The notes: generated by a model from the sequence alone, not told the origin. DNA of 64,000 nt from Phymatolithon calcareum (GCA_977006965.1 OZ345382.1:1674001-1738000); one strand, 5' to 3'; counted from the first letter of the stretch, positions 1 through 10,759 are shown. Numbers and translations: made by a program.

Positions 1-430
1 AACCATACCACTCATCTTTTTTGACGTCGAAATGGCTCCGCATAGTCTGGAGCACTCTGCGAGACCGCTTACCGATGCTGCCTTGGTGTGTACTCGTGTA
101 ACGACCGCGCGCGGCCGATGTTTTTCTCCTGGAATGTCAGGTCGGGTACTTCTCAGTGACCAACATATTTTCGTTGCTTGCGCTAAACGAAGCGAATTTA
201 AGGTAGTATTGTGGATACTCCTCGCACAGAACATAAGCTAGGCTTTACGAATATGGCATGAGCGATGTGTTTCGAATTTGCTTTATGGATATTTTCGAGC
301 TTTCAAATCGCCCCTCAATTGAAGGGATTCGTAAAATAGACGCTAGAGAAAGCTAATTAATTTGATTACGCACTCAAAATTTTGTCATGTACCGTAGACC
401 AAATGTCATGTTTATTATAATGCGAGTTTA
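1..430. other. Unassigned sequence
   Basis: No open frame here carries a recognisable domain, and I saw no repeat shared with the rest of the window. It is probably old intergenic or transposon-derived DNA. Confidence 0.3.
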
Positions 431-434
431 TTTA

Positions 435-835
435 AAAGTCCCACAGACTTCTGAAGAGATGGGCAAGGATTCCTCAGACAGTATCCACCTATGTGCTGCT
501 CACGAAACGCCCACCAGAATGGCGGGCGGTAGAACTTAGGATTCAAGGTAGTCCTCTCTCAGTCCTCCACCGGAGTGCTGGTGCTTGGGCTCGACCTCTT
601 TTTGCCTTGCCTTCTACGAAGAAATACAGGCCTTCTGCGCTCTCCATGTGTTCTGTGATTGTCTTTCTAAATAGTAAGAGCTCATCAAGCGCCTTTTCTG
701 CTTCCAGTCTTAAATCTCTTTCGAGGTCGTACTCTGCTAGCGTGCGTACAAGGTACCCATATTCTCTCTAGGTCTGGTGCCGAGGTCTTCAGCCGTACTT
801 GTTGTTGACACCTTTGGGAATCTACCACAGGCATA
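435..835 (-). pseudogene. LINE-C 3'-end fragment
   Basis: Read on the minus strand, 595-835 encodes the C-terminal block of the LINE-C protein, with the motif LQYACGRFPKVSTTSTAE matching LQYAFGRFPQVSTRSMAE in the longer copy near 54.9 kb. The adjoining 435-590 is the 3' untranslated part; it closely resembles 62226-62370 and begins, on the minus strand, just after the coding end. The frame is broken after the GRFP block and there is no RT domain. It is a 5'-truncated, decayed copy. Confidence 0.7.
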
Positions 836-1059
836 CTGCAGGTCAAATGTCATGTTGTGCTACTCTCTGATTTATTGAAGCTGTGGATTGCTTGCTTGAA
901 TTCAATAAACCATAAAACAGTTCCTTACAGAACTTCGATAAACGCGCACTCATTTTTCCTCATTAGTACAAATGGAGCCGGAAGCTGATATCGAGGATAC
1001 CGATTTGTAGATGAGATAACCCTTTTGAACACGTATTTGTATACCATCCGCAAAGCTGA

Positions 1060-1240
1060 TGAATTTTTTTTGCAACTGTTTTAGTTGTTTACTTGAAAGC
1101 TCTCATTAACACTTCTAAGACTTTACCGGAGCAGCGTTTCATAACTTGTTCATTCTAGTTTATCGCCTGGTCCCTAATACAGGGACTCCTCGTTCTCCAC
1201 ATTGTCAATTTGCTGATGAATATGAGTTTCTCGTCAATCG
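1060..1240 (-). pseudogene. LINE-C2 3'-terminal tail fragment
   Basis: This stretch repeats, with modest divergence, the 3' terminus seen at 3305-3370, 18305-18380, 22965-23192 and 37350-37520: a T-run on the plus strand (A-rich tail on the element strand), then the AACTG/TTTAGTTGTT block, then a block reading CCTAATACAGGGACT. At 37 kb the same terminus follows recognisable LINE-C2 coding sequence, which gives its identity. No protein-coding block is retained here. Confidence 0.6.
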
Positions 1241-1500
1241 AAACCGCAGAGTGAGGTTATCCCTTCGGAGGATGTTCTAACGTAAGCTTGTCGATAGTCC
1301 CTGTCTAAATTGAAGTAGATCAGCCGTCACACATACTGGTAAGCGGAAAACTCGCCGAATATAGCACACCTGAATGTGCACACAGCGATATGGATAACTG
1401 CAGAGCGGTCGATGGCATCGATGTGTGTTTCTACCCTCCTAGAATTTCTGTGAATTCTTATTGTAGCTGAGACGAGATGCAATAATGTCATGGACCCGTC
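1241..1500. other. Unassigned sequence
   Basis: AT-rich DNA between two LINE fragments; nothing recognisable. Confidence 0.3.
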
Positions 1501-1790
1501 AAAGTTTCGGAACTATGCGTAATTGTCAAAATTCCTTGCAATGGAAGGAGATCGCCTTGAATTGAAGAGGAAGAGGAGAGTTCCGTACGACAAGACAAGC
1601 GAGCTGCCAGGAATCCTTCAACTCCCTACAGTAAAGCATAGGCAATTAGCGCTTCAATACATTTGTGGAAGATTTCTGCAAGTGTTTACAACAAGCATGG
1701 TAGAAAAATTCGGACACAAAGTTCGACAGCAAAATATGCTTGGCAACCCTGGAAAATAATATGGCATTATATGACCTGAAAAGAAAACAG
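1501..1790 (+). pseudogene. LINE-C C-terminal fragment
   Basis: The plus frame at 1523-1759 encodes KFLAMEGDRLELKRKR, then YDKTSELPGILQLP, then KHRQLALQYICGRF, which is the LINE-C C-terminal domain in the same order as at 6239-7375 and 54815-55747. The reading frame ends early: the copy lacks the last 50 or so residues and everything N-terminal, including RT. It is a fragment with no expected function. Confidence 0.75.
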
Positions 1791-2394
1791 ATTAGATACT
1801 AAGCAAGCACTAAATACAATTTCAACGAACGCATTAGAATGTTTATCAAACCATTGAAGCAGGGACGAAGACGAATGCGCTACGCGTCGAAACACAAATG
1901 CGCACAACGAACCATGTATAATATATGGTTTGACCGCCGCACAGCTTGGCCACACGTCGATCTCGCTTCAATTGGTGTCCTGGATCTTGTCATGCCTAGC
2001 TCGTAGCCCACAGTAGCCTACGGTGCCATAATCTTGAACACGAGATCTTTCGATACTTTGGAAGTCGGTTCAATCATTGAACCGAATGCCAAAGTATAAA
2101 AATTCCTTTGCTCAATATCATGCCACCTACCAATCCGCGAGCTCGTGCATATCAACAGAAAGAAACAGAGGTGCAGCCGTGCATCATCTGCCTCTGTCCA
2201 CTCATTTGCTCTTCCACCCCATCCCTTTCTGTTCTTGTGGAATGGGGAAGCGGAAGTCCATGGTTTGACCACGTCGAACTCTGGATGGAGCTCTTAAGAT
2301 ATGCTGGGTCAGGTCCGGCAGCATTAAAGGATGTGATTTCCTCGAGGGCTCCACCTGCTGACCGCAAGTTTCCGACGCAGCTCTATTGCGTTGA
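1791..2394. other. Unassigned sequence
   Basis: Several short overlapping frames on both strands (longest 144 codons, 2108-2542 plus) show no domain, and their overlap on both strands argues against real coding. The downstream part runs into a LINE-C tail. Confidence 0.3.
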
Positions 2395-2600
2395 TTTAAG
2401 TTCAGAAGCTCTGGCACCTGGCAGAGATCGAGATAATGAACTTCTGCTATTTCATCATCGTGTGCCTGGAAAGCGAAGAAGGTATGCTCCGAAGCCAAGA
2501 CACGAGAAGTCAAGTAGATGTCGCTCAAGTGAAGACGTCTAGTAGCGGGGACATCCGCAGTGAACCCCACGAGAATACCATATAGGAGATAGGATGGTCT
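2395..2600 (+). pseudogene. LINE-C 3' end (C-terminus plus 3' UTR)
   Basis: The plus strand resembles the terminal codons of LINE-C (DNELLLF, as in DDLLLFSKSIIES at 7.3 kb), then a 3' UTR matching 35430-35535: AAG-ACACGAGAAGTCAAGTAGAT, then GCAGTGAACCCCACGAGAA, then a GGTAGGA-type ending. The frame is shifted, so no intact terminus is made. It is a short 5'-truncated copy. Confidence 0.6.
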
Positions 2601-2799
2601 AGGATTGAAACTTTCCCCAACGCCTCTGACGGGCGGTAGGTTTCAACGAAATACCGATTGTAAGGTATCTTTTTTCAACTGAGGAAGTAAGACTGCAAGG
2701 CTCAATTGAAAAAACTCTAATCCTAGAATCAAGGAAACGAGAACCGGGTAGCCCGGTGGCAAACTCTTAGAAATTGATTTTGCCAAAATGAGAACACAC

Positions 2800-2890
2800 A
2801 AAGTTTATTTTTAAAAAGCCTCAGTCTCACTAAAACACGGGCAAGGCTTTCTCAGGTACTGCAATTCTGCCATATGGTGCTTTTGTACAT
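2800..2890 (-). pseudogene. LINE-C 3' UTR fragment
   Basis: Element-strand order is the one seen at 7490-7556 and 18485-18560: a CCTGAGAAAGCCTTGCCCG block, then a GAGGCTTTTTAAA ending that leads into an A-rich tail. Non-coding. Confidence 0.55.
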
Positions 2891-3304
2891 TGCAGTGGTG
2901 CAATTTATCACCATCCAAGATGAAAAACATAATGAGAATTGGGGACATTCACCAAGTAGGCTGAAAATCACAATAAATTGGAAGTGGTTTTCTCCAAGAA
3001 GAGCTTATTAAATCCGTTTTCACACTTCGCCAGCCTTAGAAATTGTCCCAAATAATTCTCGTTACAGTTGCGAGGTAGCGATGCTTTGACTAAAGATTGA
3101 GCTTTTCTATGCATGCGGCTCAGCTTTCCACTCCTGTGGCAATTTGCAGGGGTGCTCCAAGAAGGGCATTTTGGACTTGTCGATTTTTCCTGGCCATCTT
3201 GTCACCAGCTGGTCAGATTTGGGTGATGTTGTGTGCTTTTACGACGACGAAAATATTGCGCCATTAGCGATGGAAATCGGTACATACTGGAGTATCAGTT
3301 TTTT
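2891..3304. other. Unassigned sequence
   Basis: No recognisable coding or repeat; one 63-codon frame at 3144-3335 is not convincing. Confidence 0.3.
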
Positions 3305-3720
3305 TTTAGTAGTATTTATTAAACGCTCTCAGTAACACTCTTTAGACTGTAAGGGAGATGCGTTTCAGTTGCTACAGCCTTGTAGCATAGTATAACATTC
3401 ATATATGCTTCTTCCGCAATCTTGTATATCGTGGCCCTAGCTGCAAAAACCCACATCGGACGGATGTGGGAAAAGCTTAGAGTCCTCTATGCGCTCAGCG
3501 GCGATTCGAGCTCGCAATTCTTATCCTTTGTTCTTCTATTCCATGTCCTCGTAAAAGGCACTGGTAAAGAAGAGTAGCTGGTCCAGTGCTTCTTCGGTCT
3601 TCTTAGTCTCTTCTCCGGTCAGCTGGTATCTCGCCAAAGACGTTTCAACCGTGTGCAATAGCCTTGATATGATTTCGCACTGGAGTATCAGTGCTCTGCA
3701 GTTGTTGCGACCTCAGACTT
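3305..3720 (-). pseudogene. LINE-C/C2 3'-end fragments, probably two pieces
   Basis: 3305-3370 is the C2 3' terminus. 3530-3680 read on the minus strand gives the end of the LINE-C protein: a TVETSLARYQLTGEE block, then EEALDQLLFFTSAF, matching AEKALDDLLLF near 7.3 kb. About 160 bp of non-matching sequence lies between them. The piece may be one diverged copy or two insertions side by side. Confidence 0.6.
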
Positions 3721-3863
3721 TTCCTTACGTCGTTTATACTGTCATACGCCGGAGTCTGACACATTTCAGGACACTGCTCAAGAAAATCATTTCTTTTCTG
3801 ACACATTTCCTGTCATAGTTTGTTCCAAAAACACTACTGTACATGGCAATTATAAACGGTATG

Positions 3864-5707
3864 TGGCTATGATACAGGGATATGTGTTGATTTATTTTAA
3901 AAGCTCCCAAGGCCTCTCTTCAAGAGTAGCAGGGCCGCTTTTGCACGGTTTTCTAAGCTAACGTAGTTTGACTATTCAGTATATCCTTGATTCGTATTTC
4001 TCTCCCAACTAGTGAGTCGCTTACATTCATATTTCAGGACTAATCTTGGATGAAGATAGAATTCGTTGGAGCGCGACCAGCTCAATCAAGGCTGTGACTC
4101 CAAAGTATGCACCTAGTACTGATTTTCTCCAAAGAGGTGCTCTGTTGAATATCAGCCGTAGGCATCGCAACCGTGTAGACCTTTCTCTTACGCGGAGAAC
4201 CACCGGTAGATTGTTCGAATCAGTTGGTATCTCGAGCGATCTTCCCTCTTCTCCCTTTGCCCATAACTCAATTATTTCTTTTCGTCGCCCTTTCTTTGAG
4301 ACTGAGCCCTCCTCCGCTTTATCGAGAACTTGCTGCAGATCTTCATATTTCTTGAGGCACTCTATGTCCTTTGTTGCCTCCTTAATGTCTTCATCTCCCC
4401 CAGATTACTCATCTGCCTCATCGAGGCGCTTATTTTGTCTCACTATACTCGCAGAGAACCTTTCTGATTGGTGTCTTCTCCTCATGGCTGGAGGTTCTAG
4501 TCGGCACAGAACTTGCATTCTACCATGACGGTGCTGGGCATATGTCCCAAAAACATTCTTGAAGAATAAACCTGCTGCAGATTCGATTGATGATTGTAAT
4601 CGCTTTGTCAGTGACGTCACGTGGAGTGCATACTCCCACTTTGGCAAAATAAGCGACTTGAAGATTCTAATGCATGTCACAAGATGAAAGCCTCGAACAT
4701 TGACTCCAATATCCCGCAGTTTGTGTATGCACCCCACTGCATTTCGTACTCTTGATAACGCCATGTCGTCTGTTACGCGTTTGTGGTTCATGCTTATCCC
4801 GAGATACGAGAGCCTCCATGATTGATGAAGAACTCGACCCGCAATGTGGATGGTGTGTTTCGGAAGTCCCTTGTATTTAAGGATCTCGCTCTTTCCTGGC
4901 TTTGTGTTCCAGCTCATACTATTTTCCTTCGCCCAGGTCGTCGCTATATCAAGCAGCTTCTGCATTTCTTCTCCATCCTTTGATTGCAGCTGGACATCGT
5001 CAGCGAACAGTTGCGCTGGATTGTAAGAGACGTCGCTGGGGACCTTGGGGACCGGTTCCGCGAATGTGTCCATGAAGATATTGTACAGACACGGGCACAG
5101 TGCGGACCCTTGAGATACTGCTCGATCGATAGTGCACCATGTTCTTGTATCATTGCCTGCTGACGTAACCCACGAAGGTTTCAGAAGATATGCCACCATC
5201 CTTGCTATTTCGTCGGATAGCTTCTGCTCGAGTCTTTTCATGAGGATGTCTCGTGGCACCCTGTCATATGCTGCAGAGAGGTCAAGAACCGCGAAAAAAG
5301 GATGTCCAGCTTTCATGGCACATTTTGCACGAAATATCGCAATATATGTGCTCTTGTCTTTTCGGAACCTTAGCTGGGCACTGTTAAAGCGAAAGTGTTC
5401 CCTTATGTATGAGTCGAGTGCGGAATCGATGATTTTCCTGGCTTGACTTAATAGCGATATAGGTCTGTAGTTCGCTGCAATATGGGATGAGCCTTTTTTG
5501 TACAGAGGGATCAGAGTAGCTTGACGCCACGCTCGCGGAAGGCATTTGAGCGTCCCACATGTCTCCCATAAGGCTAACAATATACTCAATCCGGCTTCCT
5601 TATTCGCATGCGTCATTTCAACTGCCACTCCGTCAGGGCCGACCGCCTTCCCTTTTGGTGCTCGTTTGAATGCCCTAGTAATGTGCCATTGCCCTGGCTA
5701 CGATACA
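3864..5707 (-). mobile_element. LINE-A copy 1 with TSD (5'-truncated non-LTR retrotransposon)
   Basis: The element occupies about 3877-5694, flanked by near-identical 13-mers TGGCTATGATACA (3864-3876) and TGGCTACGATACA (5695-5707), as expected from target-primed reverse transcription. The 3' end is on the left and ends, on the element strand, in CCC. The frame at 5628-4405 encodes RT fingers and palm: NYRPISLL, FFAVLDLSAAYDRVP, SQGSALCPCLYN, then the catalytic FADDVQLQ, followed by the connection region ILPKWEYALHVTSLT. A stop at 4405 and a frame change separate this from the C-terminal domain (LWRKSVLGAYFG region, 4000-4200). No endonuclease remains. Confidence 0.85.
4405..5628 (-). pseudogene. 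LINE-A reverse transcriptase, truncated ORF
   Basis: This 407-codon frame is the longest open stretch of copy 1. The RT would copy element RNA onto nicked chromosomal DNA. Palm motif A reads DLSAAYDRV and motif C reads FADD, so the polymerase metal-binding residues appear present. In motif B, GVPQGSPLSPC is degraded to AVSQGSALCPC. The annotated start is only the first ATG after 5' truncation, not a native start. C-terminal sequence continues in another frame to about 3990. Confidence 0.8.
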
Positions 5708-6336
5708 CTGCATATCAGTTTGTGATGCCTGTAACTACATTACAATTTGAACAAGTTGAAGGCCTCCCTGAAAACTATCTGAGCTAAGCTGGCCCGCAAA
5801 CATTGTCAAACTTTGTGCCAGGCCAACGCGGACCGGGCTTCAAAAAGTCGACAGAGAAAAATGGAGGGAGAATAGCTCGAGATACATAAAATTAAAGAGA
5901 CGAGAACTGGAAGAGCCTGAAAGTACACGAGAGAAGAAAAGGTGAAGCAGATGGAGCCCCAAGGGACAAAGTCATAACAGACCTAGCCCTTACTTTCCGT
6001 AAGGTTGGGGAGCAAGAGCGATCGAAGCTAGCTTAAATGAGCGCGCCTGCGTAGGGCCGGCAGAGATGACATGGGTAGAATCGAAAAATGCCGGGCGTGC
6101 CACCCACGGACAATGCAGACAGGTACAGGGATCAAGCGCGTCTCAATGTCATGCTGTGTGCGAATGCGTAAGGCCAAAGCTAGCCGCACAGGCGTCGTGA
6201 TGAAGCAGCTTGAATAGCTGCAATCCAGACACAAAATAGTGGGTAGGACTGGACTGCGGCGGTCGACAGGAGGACGAGTGACCAGGGTCTGTCCTAATTC
6301 AATTTTTCGCTTTTGCTTCCAAGGGAGAAATGAAGC
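5708..6336. other. Unassigned sequence
   Basis: Nothing recognisable. The overlapping minus frame at 6028-6372 lies opposite the start of a LINE-C frame and shows no domain. Confidence 0.3.
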
Positions 6337-7570
6337 AATCAATAGCAATAAGGGATTGCTAGACAAAGCCACTCAATGGGCCCAAGAACGAGGGATGACA
6401 TGGAACACGAAACAAGGAAAAAGCGAGATACTTGAATCGGATGAGACAGCGGGCGTGACATTCCAGCTGGCTAATAAGGCCCTCGCACATGTCGCGGAAG
6501 TCACCTACCTCGGAGTATCCCTAGGACCAGAGGGGGTCACAAACACACTGATGTTGCAACGCCTCAAGAAGGCTAGGGTCGCTCTGTACGAGCTCCGTGC
6601 ACTAGGGGTATTCAAGAAGGGAATTGGCATACATAAATGCATCCAAGTATACAAGGCATTAATCCAGCCACGCTGGGAGTACGCTATGCACTTAACACCG
6701 TGGACAGAAAATGTCCAGAGCGCGGTCAAGGAAGTGGAACAAACGTTTTTCAGACAAGTATTCGGGCCACGGGCACGAGGAAAGACGGATAGACTTCGCC
6801 TCATATGTCGAATCCAAGCTGCTTCCTATCGACGGGAAATACTAGCTTTCAAGATGCTGAGAAGGACCATAGCGAAGAAAGAAAAGTTTCTGATGCAACC
6901 ACCAGAGAGAAGGAATTCAGAAGAGCTTCAAGCCACAAGTAACGACATCACAGCGATGGAAACCAGAGAACCGTTTGATGAAGCGAAGAAGCACATAATA
7001 GAGAACCAATCTGCAGAAGAACTCCGATCAGCATTCCTGACAAAGGAAGGAGAGAGCCTGGAATCGAAGAGAAAGAGGAAAATTCCGTACGACAAGACAA
7101 GAGAACTCCCCGCAATACTCAAATTTCCACAACTGAAACACAGGCAACTGGCGGTTCAGTACGCCTTTGGAAGATTTCCCCAAGTGTCTACCACACTGAT
7201 GGCAGATAGATTCGGAAACAAAGTCAGACAGCACATGGAGACCCTGGATCGCAACTTGTCGGTCTATGAACTCAAGGAAGACGACAGAGCGGCAACTGAG
7301 AAGGCATTAGATGACCTTTTGCTCTTCAGCAAAAGCATCATCGAGAGTATGCAGCATGAAGAAGACCTGTACTGAAAGAAGAAGCGGCGCCTCGAAACTG
7401 TTACGAAGAGCAATCAAAACAACCGAACACATGCTAGGGTCCCAGATAGAATGCCAGACATAGGAGTAGAGCCGCCCTAGCGAGGGAAGCACCTGAGGAA
7501 GCCCTGCCGGTATATTCGTATGACTGCGGGGCTTTAAAAAAAATTGCAATAAAAAAAATCAATAGCAATA
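6337..7570 (+). mobile_element. LINE-C copy 1 with 14-bp TSD
   Basis: The 14-mer AATCAATAGCAATA occurs at 6337-6350 and again at 7557-7570, bounding the element exactly. The copy is 5'-truncated just after RT motif C: coding starts inside GLLDKATQWAQERGMTW and runs without interruption to 7375. The 3' UTR follows (7376-7530), then an A-rich tail containing ATTGCAAT. Endonuclease and RT palm are absent. The uninterrupted frame suggests this insertion is younger than most neighbours. Confidence 0.88.
6351..7375 (+). pseudogene. LINE-C C-terminal protein region, open
   Basis: The frame opens at 6239 in flanking DNA, but element coding begins near 6351. Conserved blocks in order are NTKQGKSEIL; EVTYLGVSLG; the connection motif IQPRWEYAMHLTPWT; VFGPRARGKTDRLRLICR; a basic and acidic helical stretch; YDKTRELPAILKFP; KHRQLAVQYAFGRFPQVST; and a terminus ending MQHEEDLY. 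There is no RNase H or zinc motif, unlike the Ingi-like family. The C-terminal domain is unknown to me but conserved across all LINE-C copies here, so it probably has a role in RNA or DNA binding (inference). Confidence 0.75.
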
Positions 7571-7935
7571 GGATATCTCGCAAGCAATATAAATTGCAAT
7601 TGAGGTACTTCTGGTCATACCAATTGCAATTAGGATTCTGCGAGTTATATTAGGCGCAACACAGTTTTACAACTTTTAATCTAAAGTTCACTGCTAGCTA
7701 AAAGTAAACGGCACAGCTCCAATTTTCATTGCATTTGGAAACTTTGCTCCAATTAACATTGCACTAGCTAAACCTCCATACAATAAATAGAAAATTGCAA
7801 TAAAATTGAATTGGGACGATCCCTCGGAGGTACCCTCCGCGTGAAGGGCTCTGTAGCAGCTTGCGCAAGGAAATTTTTGAAACAGGAATGGTAGCTGCTC
7901 TCGAACTGCCCGTGGATCTCAACATTATTTTGCAC
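7571..7935. repeat. AT-rich stretch with recurrent ATTGCAAT words
   Basis: The octamer ATTGCAAT or a close variant recurs between 7543 and 7805, for example AAATTGCAATAAAA, AAATTGCAATTG, CAATTGCAATTAGG and AAATTGCAATAAAATTG. The words are not in a regular tandem. It adjoins the LINE-C tail, which itself contains ATTGCAAT, so part may be tail-derived. No coding is seen. Confidence 0.45.
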
Positions 7936-9205
7936 AGTTATAAAGAAGGGGTTATATGTTGATTTATTTTAGAAGCTCCAAAAACCTCAATTTGATTAAC
8001 AGGGCAGCTTCTCGCTATCTTCCACCTTCATCTCTCTACTAGCCTCCTAATATCTCCTTAATCCGAGTTTCTCTCCCTGTGAGGGCTCGAGTGAGTCGTT
8101 CGCATTCGTATTCTGTTTCTTGGTCCATCTTCATGCACCGTAGTGTGCGTTGGAGCACAACGAGCTCAACCACAGCTCCGTGTCCAAAGTACTTCGCTAA
8201 AACTGATTTTCTCCACAAAGGAGCTCTGTTGAAAAGAAATCTCAGGCATCTCAACCGCGCCGTTCTGTCCCTTATACGTAACACTCCTGGTAGTTCATTC
8301 GGCTTGTCGACCGGGATTTTAACTGTCCGTCCCTCTTCTTCCAACGTCCATATTTTTGCTGCTACCCGTATGCGTCCTCTTTTTGATACCTTACCTTCTT
8401 CTGCTTGTTTTAGAGCTTCTTTGAGGTGCTTCTCTTCTCTAAGATGTCCAATATCCTTTGACACATCTTCCAGGTCTTCTTCTCTTCCTTGGTATTCTTC
8501 TGCGAGCTCAAGGTACTTCTTCCGTCTTACCAGGCTTAGGGCGAACCTTTCAGCCTGGTTCGCTCTCCTCATCTGTGGGCTGGCGAGTCGGCAGAGCACT
8601 CGCATCCGCTCCCTTCGATGTTCGGCATATTTTCCGAAAACATACCTGAAGAAAAGACCTTCTGCTGCTTCGATTGCCGATAACAGACGTTTGGTGATCG
8701 GGGTCAGATGAATGGCATACTCCCATTTGGGGAGAATCAATGATTTAAAAATCCTGATGCAAGTGGCTGGCTGGAATCCTCTGACGTTCACGCCTATTTG
8801 GCGGAGTTTGCGTATACATCCCACCGCATTTCGAACTCTTGCAATTGCTGTATCGTCCGTGACTCCGTTGTTGTTCATGCTGATCCCCAGGTATGACAGT
8901 CTCCAGGCCTGGTGCAGCTCTTTTCCTGCAAGGAAAAATTTCTTCTTTGGGAGGCCTTTGTACTTAAGGACCTCACTCTTTCCTGGCTTTGTGTTCCATT
9001 TCATGGAGTTCTCGCTTGCCCACTTCGTGGCTATGTCCAATAGTTTTTGCAACCCTTTGGCATTTTTAGCCTGAAGAAGAACATCATCCGCAAATAATTG
9101 CGCTGGATGTTCAGACACGGTTCTTGGTACTTGGGCGGCGGCTTCGGCGAACGTATCCATGAATATATTGTATAGGCATGGACTGAGGGGGGAGTTATAA
9201 AGAAG
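7936..9205 (-). mobile_element. LINE-A copy 2 with 13-bp TSD
   Basis: AGTTATAAAGAAG is present at 7936-7948 and 9193-9205. The element between them is minus-strand and ends in a short C-run (GGG on plus at 7949-7951) beside the 3' terminus TTTATTTTAGAAGCTCC. It is 5'-truncated inside RT motif B, starting at PLSPCLYN. The first residues of the open frame at 9226 come from flanking DNA. The rest of the protein is open to 8039. Confidence 0.9.
8039..9192 (-). pseudogene. LINE-A RT palm end and C-terminal domain, open
   Basis: The frame carries motif C LFADDVLLQA, then WNTKPGKSEVLKYKG, LSYLGISMNN, the connection region ILPKWEYAIHLTPIT, FGKYAEHRRERMRVLCRL, and the LINE-A C-terminus: LRFLFNRAPLWRKSVLAKYFG, here quoted only as RAPLWRKSVLAKYFG, then VELVVLQRTLRC and ECERLTRALTGRE. 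It gives the best reading of this domain in the window. Missing fingers and motifs A-B make it non-functional as a polymerase. The LWRKSV..YFG..ELV.LQR block distinguishes LINE-A from LINE-B and LINE-C. Confidence 0.8.
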
Positions 9206-10340
9206 TGGTACCTCGCGCAAAGTCATGTCTCAGTATCAAAGTAAGCAAAATAAAATCGAGAGGGCAGATGGCACTTTCTTTACCATCTTTGACGTCCTGT
9301 CCATCCTAAGAAATTTCCGAATATGCGCTGCTTCAAAAGCTATGCAAATGTATTCTAAGAGTCAAATATTACATTCACAGGCATATGAAATTTACATCGA
9401 ATTTCATGGCTGGGACGAGTCTACAGGCTTTTGCTTGCCCTTTAACTTCTCGATGATTCTTCCGGGAAGCTGGGAAATATGGAGGACACCCTGTTCATTC
9501 GGCTGAGTACATTTGAATACTCCATGTTCTTTGCTTCCGAAAGATCTGGAAGTTTCAAAGTTGGCACTGTAGACCGGTCCATGTCATCAAATGTGATGTG
9601 CTCACAATACGCCTCTGGACAGAAATAATAATCTATAGCTGGGTCCTCGATCACGTTGTGAACGTCCCCCGCTCGATCAACAACTGGGGTTTTCCCACTC
9701 TCTCTGTCTCTTAGCAAAACAATGGAATACGATATGATATGTGTCCGTATGTGAAGCTGTGGAAGTAAAGAAAGATAGGAGCAATATTCTCCAGGTCCCA
9801 TTTAAAAACCACTTGAACTCGGTAGACTCCTGATTATTCGAAAAATGTACCAAGCTCCCCATTCTCAAGATGCTCGCACTCACGTCAATGGTCCCACAAC
9901 CCAAGAAACTGTGACCGGTGTGATAGACTCGCCCCACATAAATGTTTCTGGTGGAGTCCGGTCGTCTCCTATCGCAGTAACGCGGTAGTTGTTCACATGT
10001 TGCTTGTTGTCGGCACTAGTTGAGAACTGAGTGTCAGACCTGTACGCAGGTGAACGCCATCATGTTTCATGTTGAACACAAACGGCGAGACAACATGTGC
10101 ATGCTGACGCACTTTAGAACATTAAAAAACTGCTTCCCTGCCGGTGATACATAGGAGTTGTCGTTGAATGGTGCTTTTTAAGACTCCAAAATGAAAGTTA
10201 CACGTCCTCCGTATTCATTTCCTGGTACATTGCATATAGGAAGTGTTCGATATCGCCGTGCGGTGGTGTGCCGCAGTACTTGCGGGTAGCAAATACTTGA
10301 GTATTCAGTATGAATCCAGCTCATGAACGTCTTAGAGGCC
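9206..10340. other. Unassigned region with overlapping minus-strand ORFs
   Basis: Minus frames at 9937-9677 (86 codons) and 9801-9442 (119 codons) overlap in different frames. The second contains an acidic stretch around DDMDRSTVPTLKLPDLSEAK with no domain I recognise. They could be a broken host gene or an exon pair; nothing confirms expression. The rest of the interval shows nothing. Confidence 0.3.
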
Positions 10341-10636
10341 CCCTAGATGTTGCATCTTTGGAGAAAATCAGTACTAGTTGCATACTTTGGGGTCACAGCG
10401 GTGATTGAGCTGGTCGCGCTCCAACGAATTCTATCTTCATCCAAGATTAGTCCTGAAATTGAATATGAATGTAAGCAACTCACTAGAGCACTTGTTGGGA
10501 GAGAAATACGAATCAAGGATATACTGAATAGTCAAACTACGTTAGCTTAGAAAATCGTGCAAAAGCGGGCCTGTTACTCTTTAAGAGAGGCCTTGGGAGC
10601 TTTTAAAATAAATCAACTCATATCCCCTAGATGTTG
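10341..10636 (+). mobile_element. LINE-A copy 3, short 5'-truncated insertion with 12-bp TSD
   Basis: CCCTAGATGTTG occurs at 10341-10352 and 10625-10636. Between them lies only the last about 270 bp of LINE-A: coding for LWRKSVLVAYFG, ELVALQRILSS, then LTRALVGREIRIKDIL, a stop near 10550, and the terminus TTTTAAAATAAATCAAC. The insert is nearly the reverse complement of 3880-4140. C residues flank both TSD copies, so here the terminal C-run could be target- or element-derived. Confidence 0.9.
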
Positions 10637-10700
10637 AGTAACTAAACTTGTAGCTCAGATATCGTGCACTATATGTGAGCTACACATTTAGTTACTCAAC
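10633..10700. repeat. Palindrome 1 (25-bp arms, 18-nt loop)
   Basis: The left arm starting GTTGAGTAACTAAA (10633-10657) is complementary to the right arm ending TTTAGTTACTCAAC (10676-10700), with about two mismatches. It overlaps the right TSD of the preceding LINE-A insertion and abuts palindrome 2. Confidence 0.85.
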
Positions 10701-10759
10701 AACGTTCATTTTATTTCTTTTATTGCATACAATAAAAGAAAGAAAGAAAATGAACGTTG
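10700..10759. repeat. Palindrome 2 (about 25-bp arms, 6-nt loop)
   Basis: The left arm CAACGTTCATTTTATTTC and on (10700-10724) pairs with 10731-10759; the right arm has one extra GAAA unit. The loop is GCATAC. An RNA copy would make a long AU-rich hairpin. Confidence 0.85.

Noticed and set aside
2018-2570. Overlapping frames on both strands, the longest 144 codons
   Set aside because: No domain, mutual overlap, and the distal part is a LINE-C tail.
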